Origin: an uncultured Clostridia bacterium | GTDB lineage: Bacteria > Bacillota > Clostridia > TANB77 > CAG-508 | Reading direction: 5' to 3' | DNA length: 48,195 nucleotides | NCBI GenBank assembly: GCA_947623945.1 | Contig: CANQHU010000008.1 | Span: 1-48,195, forward strand | Translations under genes and position numbers: made by a program | Notes under the pieces: generated by a model | What the model was told of the DNA's origin: nothing | Seen by the model: the letters and a program-made list of their open reading frames with translations, nothing else | Database searches by the model: none | Shown here: positions 23,988-35,149 of the stretch, piece after piece | How the letters are laid out: each line of letters starts with the position of its first letter | How positions within the stretch are numbered: position 1 is the first letter of the stretch

Positions 23988-26900
23988 TTATTTTGATTTC
24001 ACTAAGTTGTTTTTGTATTTCTTAAATAGTTCATTTTTTGCATAATCTTTTGCTTTGCTCTTAATGTCTTTTAATTTTTCTTCATTGTATAATCCTTGTT
24101 TTGCATATTTGTTATAATATTCACTTGCCAGTTTTTCGTATTCCTTTTTCATATCTGAATTTAATTCTAATTCATAATTACTTTTGGATAAACTATTATT
24201 AGTTGGATAAAATTCCGTACTTTCTATACTGTTTTCGTTTTCTGGATGTATTAGATTTTTTCCTAAAGATTTTCTAGCAATATCTGTTCTTTGTTCTTGT
24301 AATAATTTTATCTTATCTGCTTTTTGTTTTCCAGACATTGATAGGTCTTTTTTTATCTCTTTAATTTGCTTATTTATTTTTGACATGTTAGAAATAGCTT
24401 GGGTAATCGTATCTAATTCATGGCTTTCTTCATCTGTTATAGTTTCTCCATTTTTCTTTTTAGTTAGCTCAGTTTTTCTGTTATAAATTTCATCTATCGA
24501 AGCAGAATTACTATTAATATTGATTATGAATCTTTTACCTATTGCATTGCTTTCTGCACCCATTTCTGGCTTTTCTGCTATCATCCCTATTTTTCCCATT
24601 ACTGTATCCATAATATTAGTTATACTTGTTCCTAAACTGCCAAAATATCCTGAAATTAAATTGTCAATTTTAGCTGGAGAATAATTAAATACTTGTCCAA
24701 TTAAGATAGCAAGTTGAGAATTATATTCATAATATTGCTGTGAATCTGGTAAATCCAAATCATAACTTTTTACAATATCAGTATTATAGTAAAAGTCTTT
24801 ATTTATTGCATTTTCTATTAATGGTGCAACCATATTAGGAACTAAACCTGTTACTTCATCAGTTGGCATATTATCCATAATTGCATTATTGATCCATTCT
24901 CCAAGTCTTTCTCCTTCTTTACCTTCCTCAATGTGACCTGTTGCTAGATCTTGTATATATTCTGCCAAGTTAATCATACTTCTTAAAATACCTTGAGGTT
25001 TCTTGATTGTAACAATATTATCCCCCATTCTAAGTACAAAGTTGTCATCTTTTTTTCGTTGATTTACTTCCTCTATTTCATCATCATCATATCCTAATGC
25101 TTTAATTCCCATAGCTATAATTGTAAGTAAAGCTATTCTTGTTGCCACTTGCTTTGGATTAGCTTTAACTTTTTCTGAAAATGTATAGATACTGCCTACT
25201 CTTGCAGCACTAAAAGGAATTAATTGATTTATCTCTCTCGTTACAGTTCCAGATCTGCTAAAATCTTGTGTTGCATCTCTTGATTCTAATGCTGCCATAA
25301 TTCTTGCATCTGTTTCACTATTACCTTTTTTTATATAATAATCATAATTTCTTTGAAATACTCTAAATCTTGTTGACTGTTCTGATAATTCTGGAATATA
25401 TGTCATTATATCCAATAATTTTTTTAAAGATCTAAAACGTTCATTTATACTTAAATTTTTACTGCTTTTTGTACCATAAATATCTTTCATAATATTTTGG
25501 GTTGATTTCCTATACTGAGATAATCTTGTGGCATTTGTTGCTCCTGTCTGTTGATATATAGTATACAAATTGTTGATCTTATCTGCGTATCCAGGTGCGA
25601 TCTGATTTAAAAAATTTCTTACAGTTTTATTATTTACTGCTAATATATCTAATACACCTATAGCATTATCAATTACAGGAATGAATCCAGCAGTAGAAAA
25701 TATTGTTGCTTGTGCAGTATCTGAAATCATATTAGGTATAGCAAAACCTATATTAGCCATTGTTGCTCCATATCTCAAAGGCATATTCATATGACTAGAA
25801 AGTCTTAATAAATAGCTCATAGAATTTTTGTCTAATCCCATAAATGATTCAAATAATATTTTATCGTTAAATTGTAAATATACTCTTTTCCCACTATCAT
25901 CTATAAAACTTGTTATTAAGTTTTGTCTATCAACTTTATTATTTGGAGAAAATAAATCAATTGATTTTTCTAGGTCTAATTTGTTTGTGTCAATGCCTTG
26001 TCTTTCTAATTCTGTTTTCCAAGTTTCTAGTTTTGCTGTACCAATTTTAGTCATAGGAGTATCTATTACATCATAAATTGCACCAGTTAATCCACTTGCT
26101 TCTCCTTGTTTATATAAAGATTTTAATACATTATTGTTTTCTACTTGTTGAATTATATTTGTTGAATTCGCAATAATATTTTCCAAAACATCTTTTATAT
26201 CAAGTTCAGAGCCAACTCTTTTCTTTATAATTTCTGCAACTGTTCCTTTTCTTCCTACTTGATTACTTCTATTTTCTAAAACTCTTTGCATAGGTACATA
26301 AAAAGCATTGCTTTCTTTTAATGTATTAGCTGTTTCTTGTGTTATTAATCCATTATTGACAGCGTACTTCATTACTCCATCTAATGTATCATATATCAAC
26401 TGAGTTGCTTTTTGGATTTGTTTATCATTTTTAAATTGTTCTATTACTGCTAAGCTATCATTATTTCTTAATCCTGTCTTTAATGCTTTATTTCTATAAT
26501 CTGTATCTCTTCTTGCAACTAGATAAACTCTTAAGTCATCAAAACGTGAAGAATTATTATTTAAAATTTCTCCTATTTGATTTAATCCTGGCATTAATTT
26601 ATTTCCGCTTTCATCTATATATCCATCTGCTAACATTGAAGAAACTTTATCGCCTATACCATTCATCAATCTTGTAAGATAATAAGCATTGTCAGCAGCT
26701 TTCAATTGATTAACTGTTTTTCCAGTAGTTTTTTGTAATGTTGAGACAGCAGATTTTATAAGATAATCTTTATCCCAGACTTTTCTTATGAATTCTTCCT
26801 TAATTATTTCTTTTGAAAAAGGTATTTTATCTGTTTGTTCTCCAATGCTAATATTACTCAATGTTCTATTCCTTGGATCTTGATGTATGTAGTTGTATGT

Positions 26901-29900
26901 TTGCTGTTGTACTTTTTCAATGAAAGTATTAAATGATTTATCATTTTGTCTTAATTTCTCTAATATAGCAATACTTTGAGGATAATCAATTTTAGCTTGA
27001 TTCGGAATTATCGAATATTCTCTTATCACTTCTGCAAAGCCTTCTTCTAGTCTTACAGTTCTTGTTTCATTTTCATACCCACCTAATTTGTCTATTGCTG
27101 TTAAAAGTTCTTCTGATATTGTTTCTTTATCAATTTTTAGTCTATTCCCAATGTCAAGAGCATGTCCTGTCTCATGTAATATACTATCCATATCTTTATA
27201 TTCTTTTGTTCTAATAACATCTCTATTACCCTTGTAAATTGCGTAGGCTTGTTGCCTAAAATGCCCTTTCTTAATTCCTAAACCTAAATAATTTTCTATT
27301 GTTTTTCTTATGTCTGTTAGGCTAGTCTTAGGAATAGAATAATCCCAATTGCCAGTAGCCTCTATTTTTTTAATTTCTTCTTCAATATATGCCCCTTGCC
27401 TTTCTGCATTTCTTTGAGTTGTTTCTGTTGCTTTACTTTGAGCAGTTCTCTTATTAAAGTGTACTTCTTCATTTTTGACGTTTTGAGTTTTATTTGTTTT
27501 CATATATCTTATATCATCATTTAATGTTGGTGTTGTGTTATCTATATTCTTGAACTGATTTGAATTAAAAGCAATATATTGTGTATTAACGCTTTTATTT
27601 CTTTCAAATGTTCCATTATCATATTTAGTATTTTTAATTATAATTCCATCATAACCTTCTTGAAGAAGTTTTTGTCTATATTGTTCGACTAATTCTTTAT
27701 GATTTTCGATAAACATACCTGTTCCACCAACATTAGCAAATTCTGCATCTTTATTCGCTAACTTGTATATTTCTGTACGGAACTGTTCATAAGAATCACC
27801 ATATTTTTTATTATCATATTCTTTTTCTAAGGCTTGATATTTTTTATCTAATTTAATATATTCTGTTGCCAAATTTTTTAATTGGTTCTGTTTTTCTAAA
27901 TTATTTGGATATGCAGATTTTATTATTTCATTTAGTTTATACTCATCTGTATATTTATTTATATTATATTCTTCAAATGCATAAACATCTTTCCATATTA
28001 TATCTTCTTTTGCTTTATTTATTTTTTTTAGTTGATTATTTATATTTTCTAATTCATGAGTGTTGTCTATACTATTGAATATTTTAGGATTTTTTAAATT
28101 TAAATATCCTTCATATACTTTAGAGTTTTTATCCCCATACCATGAGTTTTTGGCAAATTCTTTAGCCCCAGTTTTATCTGTTGTAAACCAAAATCCTATA
28201 GAAGCATTCTCATTACTTTTTCCTGCTTTTTTTATATTAAAAATAGTAAATTCATTGTTGCTTCCATGATATACAGTCAATAAATTATCATTCTCATCTC
28301 TAACCTTACTATCTTTAAAAAATTCTTGCTGCTGTTTTGAAAGCTGTCTACCTTGATTGTCAGTTTCCATACCATTTGCATTTTTTTTCATACTCTTAAT
28401 ATTGCTGTCAGGTGTATAATTTTTATCTACTTGCATAGACTTATTATTAATAGCAGTATCACTTTTGACATTTGTGTCTTTTTGTGATATACTGGTATCA
28501 ATAGAACTACCATTATTGTTGGTAGTCAAAGACTTATTATTGGAGTTTGGCAATGATAGCCACTGTCCATTAATGAGTCTTTTCTTTATACCTTCATCAA
28601 TATCATAAATAATTCTATTATTGTCAAAGTTATCTTGCATCCAACCTCTATAAGATGTGTTCGTTGGATTTACTGGATAGTCATAATTTTCTCTTCCATA
28701 AGCACTTGTCAGTACATTAGCATCAATATTTTTATTAACATTATTAATTTCTACTTGACCATTGCCATTTAGTTTTAATGAAACAACTACAATATTTTCA
28801 TCACTATCTGCAAGTTCAGTTATAATTACAATACTGTTTGAATCAGTAATAGATTCAACTATGTTTAAAGGATTTTCGATAGCATCAGGTAACTGTTTAA
28901 CACTTTCTCCTAATCCATGATATTTTCCTTTTTTTGTACCTTGTTTATAATAGATTCTATTTATTTTGTTAGCTGTAACAGTAATTGGTAAATTACTAAT
29001 ACCCATATTTTGATATAATTGAGGCATTTCTTTTAATACTGTTAAATGGGCATTTGGACTAAACTCTCCATTTTTCCATTTATCCACTTGTTCTTCAAAA
29101 GTTAATGCAGAATTACCAGTATAATTTGTTTTTGCATTTTCTCTATTATTTGTCTTGCTAACTGATGTTCCAGAAGTCTTATTTTGCTCATATAACCCTG
29201 TTACTTTTTCAATAGTCTCTTTTATTGACTTTGATGTATATTTTCCATTTTGAGGTGGTATGACTTCACTAGAAATAATATTATCGTTACTATCATAACT
29301 ATTTACTACTAATTGATCTCCATCTTCCTGGATAGAAACATAACCTTGTAAGTTACCTTTATCATCATACACACTTTGTAAATCTTCTTTATCTATCTCA
29401 TTATTCCATATATTAGCCATTTCTTCTACTGTATATTCTTCTTGATTGCTAAAAGGCTCAATAATCGATTTTACTTTTTCAGGGGTATAACTTGTTTCAT
29501 TTGAAGTTAAATTGCCTGTATTTTTATTTATGTGCGTTTGAGTACTATCTATATTTGTACTATCGGATATATTAATATCTGATAAGTCTGCATTGTTTAT
29601 TGCATTATTTATAATAGTTTTTATTTTTGCACCACTATATAAAGGACTAGCTATTTTTTGTTTATAAGTCACTTTACCATCCTTATCCAATGAATTTACA
29701 AATGTATTTCCACTTTGTTCTACTACTCTTATATTTTTTATATTATTGCTGACAGTCTTAAATACATTAATAGCTGCGGTATTATTATATATAGATTTAT
29801 CTGAAATTTGATTATTTAATTCTTTAATATCTTCAAATTGCTGTTTTGCATTTTTATTATTTTCGATATTATAATTATCTATTATTGATATCTGATCTTG

Positions 29901-31811
29901 TGCTTGATTTACTATATTCATTATTTCATTTGTTATTAGATAGTTACTTTCATTTATTTTGTCATTTATAGCTTTGGTTCGTAATTCAGTCAAGTTACTA
30001 GCTTTTTCATTAAATGATTTTTCGGCTTCTAAATAAGTATCGTAATAAGTACTATCTAATACAACACCTGTATTGCCATCTATGACCATATAATAATGAG
30101 TATCTTGATCTTTAACTATTACTGGTTCTATATTCAGATCTTTGTTTGGATTTTCTATTGGTTTACCTATTGTCGGTATAATTTGTGAAATATTACCATC
30201 TGGATCAAAATTTGTAATATAAAAGTTTTCTAAATTGCTAATTTTTTTCATGACATCAGTATTATAATGAATAGCCATATCCTCTTGCTCTATTATTTGT
30301 TGTGCTTGTTTTATCCAATAGTCAGCTTGCATGTCCTTTTCCTTATTTTCAAAAGTTTCTCCGCCCAATCCTAAAAAGCTCATAACTATTGTAGACAATG
30401 TTGTAATTTTAGCAGTTTCACTTGTATTAGCCCACCACTCCTTAGAAAGAAAATCTGGGGTTTCTTTATTATTTACAAGTTTATCAATTAAATTTCCTAC
30501 ATTATCTTCAACTAATTCTTCTATATTTTCTCCAAGAACACCAATTGTTTTATTAGCAAATTCTTTTCCAAAATCACTTTGTAATTTTCTTGAAATCCAC
30601 TTATCAACACTTTTAGATAGAGAAGTTTTTTCTCCTCTTGTTATAATATTAGCGTCAAACATTTTTTCAGTTAGAGTAGAAACAGTACCTTTTGCAATTC
30701 CTGTTATTGTTGCTTGTTTTATATTATTTTTATTTTCATCTAAAATTTCTTGTGATGAACTTCCACCTACTGAGACACCTTGAACTACTGTAGATGGAAC
30801 ATTACCAATATATCCTATTGCATAATTTCCAACCATATTTGAAATAACATCTGCAATTTCTCCACTTGTTCTGACAAAATCGTTATCAATATTATTAGTA
30901 ACTTTGCTTTCATAATCTGCAATTGCTTTAACTTTACTTCCGGAATTAACTACAGAATTGTATGCATCATTTAAATTTTTAGCAGTATTCTCTAATCCAA
31001 CTATTTTTGAACTTCCTTCTAGTCCACTTATTCCTAAAGCTGTTAATGTAGTTGCTACATCATATAAGCCTTGAGGTGCTTTTAATGCTCCCCATTGAAT
31101 ATTTTTCAATACTGTAGAAATATACTCATTAACTGCATCTGCTCCACCTTTAGCAATATTTTTATTTCTTTCTTCCGCTTCTTTTTTTGCTCTAGCTTCA
31201 TCATCTACCATTTCTCTAAAATTCTGTAAAAATTTTTCATCATTCAATTGATTTTGCGTTGGAATATTACTTGATTTTATAGCAAAATTATTTGAACTTT
31301 TGGTATTATTAGAAACTGGTTGAACATTTTTACTTTCTGCTTTTTTAGATAATTCTTTTATTTCTTCTGGAGTCATAGATGGTACATTATCATTTTTAGT
31401 AGTATTTTTTTCTGTATTGCTATTATTAGTGTTGTTAGATAATTCTTTAGATAAATTTCCGACAATACTTGCAACAGCTCCTCCATTAGTAGTTCCGAAT
31501 ACTTTTGTTGTTTCTTTTTTAGTTGTTGTATTATTGTCCATATTATTAGTTTCATTCTTATTTAAATTTGTAGTATTATTCAATAATTTTTCCGATAAAT
31601 TTCTAGTTGAATTTATATTGCTGTTGTTAGTTGTAATATAAGAATCTGCCAATTCTTTAGATCTAGCTAATCTATCAATATAATTATTATCGGCAAATAT
31701 ATTATCGCTATAATTATTAATATTCGAATTATTACTAGTTATATAATCATTAGCAAGTCGTTTAGATCTTTCTAATCTTTTTTTATATTCTTCATCATCT
31801 TCATTATACAT
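23988..31811 (-). CDS. Giant prophage polyvalent protein with ADP-ribosyltransferase-like and zincin domains
   Basis: This encodes 2607 residues from ATG 31811 (AGGAGG nine bases upstream). The N-terminus holds two near copies of RSK(R/E)LA(N/D)xYIT(S/T)NNSNIN and an Asn/Thr-rich linker. Near residue 1180 an ART-like block, VYHGSNNEFTIFNIKKAG with later IGFWFTTD, resembles polyvalent-protein ADP-ribosyltransferases. Near 1545, SILHETGHALDIG is an HExxH zincin. Near 2040 a hydrophobic stretch (IGFAIPNMISDTAQATIF) may insert in membranes. Such proteins (Iyer and Aravind) are packaged with the genome and injected, protecting or reprogramming the host. The gene sits where P22-like phages encode ejection proteins. 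No in-frame CGG in over 2600 codons. Confidence 0.8.
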   Translation of the reverse strand: MYNEDDEEYKKRLERSKRLANDYITSNNSNINNYSDNIFADNNYIDRLARSKELADSYITTNNSNINSTRNLSEKLLNNTTNLNKNETNNMDNNTTTKKETTKVFGTTNGGAVASIVGNLSKELSNNTNNSNTEKNTTKNDNVPSMTPEEIKELSKKAESKNVQPVSNNTKSSNNFAIKSSNIPTQNQLNDEKFLQNFREMVDDEARAKKEAEERNKNIAKGGADAVNEYISTVLKNIQWGALKAPQGLYDVATTLTALGISGLEGSSKIVGLENTAKNLNDAYNSVVNSGSKVKAIADYESKVTNNIDNDFVRTSGEIADVISNMVGNYAIGYIGNVPSTVVQGVSVGGSSSQEILDENKNNIKQATITGIAKGTVSTLTEKMFDANIITRGEKTSLSKSVDKWISRKLQSDFGKEFANKTIGVLGENIEELVEDNVGNLIDKLVNNKETPDFLSKEWWANTSETAKITTLSTIVMSFLGLGGETFENKEKDMQADYWIKQAQQIIEQEDMAIHYNTDVMKKISNLENFYITNFDPDGNISQIIPTIGKPIENPNKDLNIEPVIVKDQDTHYYMVIDGNTGVVLDSTYYDTYLEAEKSFNEKASNLTELRTKAINDKINESNYLITNEIMNIVNQAQDQISIIDNYNIENNKNAKQQFEDIKELNNQISDKSIYNNTAAINVFKTVSNNIKNIRVVEQSGNTFVNSLDKDGKVTYKQKIASPLYSGAKIKTIINNAINNADLSDINISDSTNIDSTQTHINKNTGNLTSNETSYTPEKVKSIIEPFSNQEEYTVEEMANIWNNEIDKEDLQSVYDDKGNLQGYVSIQEDGDQLVVNSYDSNDNIISSEVIPPQNGKYTSKSIKETIEKVTGLYEQNKTSGTSVSKTNNRENAKTNYTGNSALTFEEQVDKWKNGEFSPNAHLTVLKEMPQLYQNMGISNLPITVTANKINRIYYKQGTKKGKYHGLGESVKQLPDAIENPLNIVESITDSNSIVIITELADSDENIVVVSLKLNGNGQVEINNVNKNIDANVLTSAYGRENYDYPVNPTNTSYRGWMQDNFDNNRIIYDIDEGIKKRLINGQWLSLPNSNNKSLTTNNNGSSIDTSISQKDTNVKSDTAINNKSMQVDKNYTPDSNIKSMKKNANGMETDNQGRQLSKQQQEFFKDSKVRDENDNLLTVYHGSNNEFTIFNIKKAGKSNENASIGFWFTTDKTGAKEFAKNSWYGDKNSKVYEGYLNLKNPKIFNSIDNTHELENINNQLKKINKAKEDIIWKDVYAFEEYNINKYTDEYKLNEIIKSAYPNNLEKQNQLKNLATEYIKLDKKYQALEKEYDNKKYGDSYEQFRTEIYKLANKDAEFANVGGTGMFIENHKELVEQYRQKLLQEGYDGIIIKNTKYDNGTFERNKSVNTQYIAFNSNQFKNIDNTTPTLNDDIRYMKTNKTQNVKNEEVHFNKRTAQSKATETTQRNAERQGAYIEEEIKKIEATGNWDYSIPKTSLTDIRKTIENYLGLGIKKGHFRQQAYAIYKGNRDVIRTKEYKDMDSILHETGHALDIGNRLKIDKETISEELLTAIDKLGGYENETRTVRLEEGFAEVIREYSIIPNQAKIDYPQSIAILEKLRQNDKSFNTFIEKVQQQTYNYIHQDPRNRTLSNISIGEQTDKIPFSKEIIKEEFIRKVWDKDYLIKSAVSTLQKTTGKTVNQLKAADNAYYLTRLMNGIGDKVSSMLADGYIDESGNKLMPGLNQIGEILNNNSSRFDDLRVYLVARRDTDYRNKALKTGLRNNDSLAVIEQFKNDKQIQKATQLIYDTLDGVMKYAVNNGLITQETANTLKESNAFYVPMQRVLENRSNQVGRKGTVAEIIKKRVGSELDIKDVLENIIANSTNIIQQVENNNVLKSLYKQGEASGLTGAIYDVIDTPMTKIGTAKLETWKTELERQGIDTNKLDLEKSIDLFSPNNKVDRQNLITSFIDDSGKRVYLQFNDKILFESFMGLDKNSMSYLLRLSSHMNMPLRYGATMANIGFAIPNMISDTAQATIFSTAGFIPVIDNAIGVLDILAVNNKTVRNFLNQIAPGYADKINNLYTIYQQTGATNATRLSQYRKSTQNIMKDIYGTKSSKNLSINERFRSLKKLLDIMTYIPELSEQSTRFRVFQRNYDYYIKKGNSETDARIMAALESRDATQDFSRSGTVTREINQLIPFSAARVGSIYTFSEKVKANPKQVATRIALLTIIAMGIKALGYDDDEIEEVNQRKKDDNFVLRMGDNIVTIKKPQGILRSMINLAEYIQDLATGHIEEGKEGERLGEWINNAIMDNMPTDEVTGLVPNMVAPLIENAINKDFYYNTDIVKSYDLDLPDSQQYYEYNSQLAILIGQVFNYSPAKIDNLISGYFGSLGTSITNIMDTVMGKIGMIAEKPEMGAESNAIGKRFIININSNSASIDEIYNRKTELTKKKNGETITDEESHELDTITQAISNMSKINKQIKEIKKDLSMSGKQKADKIKLLQEQRTDIARKSLGKNLIHPENENSIESTEFYPTNNSLSKSNYELELNSDMKKEYEKLASEYYNKYAKQGLYNEEKLKDIKSKAKDYAKNELFKKYKNNLVKSK

Positions 31812-31830
31812 TATACATTTCCTCCTATTC

Positions 31831-33294
31831 TTAATTGTTGTGTAAAGCAGCTTTTCCAGCATTTTTTACAATATCAGCAATAGAACGATTTACTGCATCT
31901 TTTAATTCAGTTTCATCTGGAGATTGAACTCCATAAAAACTTAATAGTGTATACATATCGCTATCACTTAACCTACCTTTTGCATTTTCGGAAATTAAAT
32001 AATTATATAATTCATTATTATTAGAAAGTGTATATTTTTTTGTAATATCATCATAATTTGCATATCTATTATTTATAATATCTTTGTATGTACTTAAACT
32101 AGTATTATTGCTAGAAGTTTCATATGTACGTTGTAAATCATATTCGTATTTTGCTTCTTCTCTACTTAATTGACTTTGATATGATGCTAATTGTTTACTC
32201 CTTTCTAAATCCAGTTCTGATTTTAATTTATACAAGGCTTCTTCGTTTGCACGTTCAATTTCTAGCTGTTCTCTCATTTTTTGTAATTGAAATTCTCTTT
32301 CCTCTTTTGCTTGCCTTGCTTCTCTAGATAATGTTCCAACTTTTACTCCTAATATGGTACTTGCATAATTATCAACATAGCCAAGTTCATCAACTCTTTT
32401 CCAAGCATTTTCTAAAGCATCTTGTTGTTTTTGATATTCAAACTGTTTATTTTCAAATTCTCTGTTTTTTGCATCTTTCCAATATTCAAATTGTTGAGAA
32501 TCATAATTCATTACAACTTGTGCAGTATTTGATAGTTGTCCTAAATATTCTATCCATCTGTTATGAGCTTTTTCTTCATATTGTGGTATTAATTCAGATA
32601 CTATCCTAGCTACTCTTTCAGCTGTAGCAGAACTATTTAAAACTCCGCTTCCTGCTAGACTTTGTAATGTGGAATTAGCAGAATATTCTGTTGCAACTTT
32701 TAAGGCTTCATCAGAATTAGGATCATATTGAAATCCTTCACTCATTTGTTTTAACATTTCAGCTATCAAACTATTAACAGTATCTGCATATGCACTCTGA
32801 TATTGTCCTTGTATACTATTCAAATTATAGGCTGTTGGAGTTACAATAGTTGTACCTATACTACTTTTTTTAATTCCACTAATTCCTAATTGTTGATTAT
32901 TACCAAAATTGTTTTGATAGTTAGAATAAATTTGATTAAAATCTACTACATTACTATTTTGTGTATTATCTTGATATTGTTGTGGTATAGGTGCTTGATT
33001 TTGTTGCATATTTGTTTGTGGTTGATTAGATATAGTTTGTATTCCTTGTTGAATATTTGCACTTGTTGTTTCAGGTTCTCCTTTTTGTGCAATTTGAGGT
33101 TGTATTTGTATAGGAATTGTTATAGGATTTATACTATTATTTGAACTTTGAACTTGAGGTGTTTGAATTCCATTTGTACCATTTACATTACTACTTACTG
33201 CTTGTTGATTATTATCAGTTACTTGTTGTACATTTGCTACAGGATTACTTGTAGCTGCTATAGATCTTGATGTATTTAAAAAAGTATTTGGCAT
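31831..33294 (-). CDS. Gln/Asn-rich prophage virion protein, candidate ejection protein
   Basis: This encodes 487 residues from ATG 33294 with GGAAGGAG eight bases upstream. The first 170 residues are low complexity, rich in Gln, Asn and Pro (INPITIPIQIQPQIAQKGEP). The middle is helical and coiled (FQLQKMREQLEIERANEEAL). There are no enzymatic motifs. It lies directly upstream of the giant polyvalent protein and downstream of the head completion genes, where podovirus-like phages place internal or ejection proteins. Function by position only. Confidence 0.55.
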   Translation of the reverse strand: MPNTFLNTSRSIAATSNPVANVQQVTDNNQQAVSSNVNGTNGIQTPQVQSSNNSINPITIPIQIQPQIAQKGEPETTSANIQQGIQTISNQPQTNMQQNQAPIPQQYQDNTQNSNVVDFNQIYSNYQNNFGNNQQLGISGIKKSSIGTTIVTPTAYNLNSIQGQYQSAYADTVNSLIAEMLKQMSEGFQYDPNSDEALKVATEYSANSTLQSLAGSGVLNSSATAERVARIVSELIPQYEEKAHNRWIEYLGQLSNTAQVVMNYDSQQFEYWKDAKNREFENKQFEYQKQQDALENAWKRVDELGYVDNYASTILGVKVGTLSREARQAKEEREFQLQKMREQLEIERANEEALYKLKSELDLERSKQLASYQSQLSREEAKYEYDLQRTYETSSNNTSLSTYKDIINNRYANYDDITKKYTLSNNNELYNYLISENAKGRLSDSDMYTLLSFYGVQSPDETELKDAVNRSIADIVKNAGKAALHNN

Positions 33295-33338
33295 TTTTTT
33301 TACTCCTTCCATTTTCTTTTCATGCAGCAAAATGAAAG

Positions 33339-33572
33339 TTATTGATTGTACAATTCATTTAATTTATTTTGCCAATTATATATAGTTGATTCTGGTGTAT
33401 CATATGTGTCAAACGTATTTGTTTTTAAACTGGTATTTAATGTTCTTTTCCAATGTTCTAATGTTTGTTCTACTGATGGATATAGAGGATAATTATTTTT
33501 ACTTACAACTCCAAGCTGTCTTGACCATTCTTTTAGTGTCGCAGAATTATCTCCATATTGTCTAAAATACAT
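33339..33572 (-). CDS. Small prophage structural-region protein
   Basis: This encodes 77 residues, MYFRQYGDNSATLKEWSRQL at the start, with several Trp and Tyr. No family recognised. It is between the beta-propeller-like tail protein and the Gln-rich protein, in the same operon. Confidence 0.5.
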   Translation of the reverse strand: MYFRQYGDNSATLKEWSRQLGVVSKNNYPLYPSVEQTLEHWKRTLNTSLKTNTFDTYDTPESTIYNWQNKLNELYNQ

Positions 33573-33611
33573 AATTGTGTATATTTCCTTTCCAATTATT
33601 TTTTATATATA

Positions 33612-35147
33612 CTATCGTGGAGTTGTTCTATCAATTCTTTCCATTGCTTTTATTCTTATATCTCCATATCCATATATTTCAAATGTATAGCTATCTACAT
33701 TTTGCATATCATTAGGAATTAAGACTTCTTGTGTCATATTTATACCAGATTTTAAAACATTTTCTTTTATACAGTTTTTACCATTATCGCTTATAATTTT
33801 TATATTTACTTTTGCATTTTTATCTAAATCATAATTAAACCATAATTTGGATAGAGATAATTTTTTACTTATAACACCATTTTTAAATTCTTTTGTTTTT
33901 AAATAAAATGGGATAGGTTTTTTATATACTATATCTTGATCATCTGTAAATTCATCTTGTCCATAAGTCTGTATATATTCTTGACCATCTTTTCTTCCAC
34001 CAGTTAATTCATAAATTGTACCATTTGCTGTTAAAGCATATATTGGACTAGGAGTTTGTGAAAAGTTTAAATTAGCATACGAATCACATATAGTTACATA
34101 TTTTAATTCTTCCTTAATATCTTCTGGTTGTAATTCTTTAGTCCATTTCCTTAATCTTTGATCAAATATTAAGAAAAAATTATAATCTGGAAACCAAAAA
34201 TATACTTTATCTTCACTACCAGCAACAGAAATGTTTTTTGCTTCATTAATTGTAATTCCATAAATAAATTGTCTAATTCCTCCAGTAACACCATTATTAC
34301 TAGCTGGTCTATCAATTGTTCTAATTGTACTACCATCATATTCATAAATAGAACGACCATATAGCCAATATAAATATGAATTATGTACTTTTATTGTGCA
34401 TTGATCATAACAACCTATATTATTATCCAAAGAAACACATGTATATGAATCATTTGTACCCAAAATAACATTTGAACCATAATATAAGTGCATATTTTTT
34501 TCTGAAAAAACAATTAATTTATCATCAAAACTTACAAGACCTGTTATTTTATTACAGTTAGGCACTCTATCTTCTCTTGAATTTTCTGTGCTTGTCCAAT
34601 CCATAGGATTTTGTAAAGCAGAAAAATACAACATATTTCCATTACTGCCAAACATTCTATTTTTGTGATAACACATATGTTCAAAACTAGTAATATTATC
34701 TGGAAGTGGCATTATTTCTGGTACATTTAGAGGGCTTAAAGGTAACTTATGTCTGGTTGGTACTATATCATCTCCATACAATACTAAATATTCACTATTT
34801 CCATCTGCATAATAAACATGCCTAAACTTTTCTCCTTTTATTTCATTTGAAATTACTGTTCCATCCATATCTTTTAATTGAGTACCTTGTATATAAAATA
34901 AATATCTTACTCCCGCAACACCAAAGTATTTTATTTTTTCGCCTTTTAGTCCTGGATTTAACAACATTGTTCTTCCTATTCTTGTTCTTATTGCAGGATA
35001 ATTGTCAAGACACATGTTATACATATCTTGACATTCATCATCTTGTATATTTTCTGGAGGATAAATATTACTGATCCCACCTGCTAAATAATTTATTTGA
35101 TTATTACTTTTATAATTTATATTATTCAAATAAGGTAATGTTTGCAA
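33612..35147 (-). CDS. P22 gp10-like head-completion/tail stabilisation protein (probable)
   Basis: This encodes 511 residues. The repeated beta-strand blocks with Tyr/Trp and Asp turns (IVFSEKNMHLYYGSNVILGT, SYLYWLYGRSIYEYDGSTIR, KVYFWFPDYNFFLIFDQRLR) suggest a beta-propeller as in P22 gp10 relatives. Its place after the head-tail adaptor gene supports this. I do not see a specific signature, so the name rests on fold pattern and gene order. Confidence 0.55.
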   Translation of the reverse strand: MQTLPYLNNINYKSNNQINYLAGGISNIYPPENIQDDECQDMYNMCLDNYPAIRTRIGRTMLLNPGLKGEKIKYFGVAGVRYLFYIQGTQLKDMDGTVISNEIKGEKFRHVYYADGNSEYLVLYGDDIVPTRHKLPLSPLNVPEIMPLPDNITSFEHMCYHKNRMFGSNGNMLYFSALQNPMDWTSTENSREDRVPNCNKITGLVSFDDKLIVFSEKNMHLYYGSNVILGTNDSYTCVSLDNNIGCYDQCTIKVHNSYLYWLYGRSIYEYDGSTIRTIDRPASNNGVTGGIRQFIYGITINEAKNISVAGSEDKVYFWFPDYNFFLIFDQRLRKWTKELQPEDIKEELKYVTICDSYANLNFSQTPSPIYALTANGTIYELTGGRKDGQEYIQTYGQDEFTDDQDIVYKKPIPFYLKTKEFKNGVISKKLSLSKLWFNYDLDKNAKVNIKIISDNGKNCIKENVLKSGINMTQEVLIPNDMQNVDSYTFEIYGYGDIRIKAMERIDRTTPR

Positions 35148-35149
35148 TT

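Noticed and set aside
30331-30783. 150-codon plus-strand frame inside the giant prophage gene
   Set aside because: Opposite strand of a well supported gene, no family likeness, no ribosome site.
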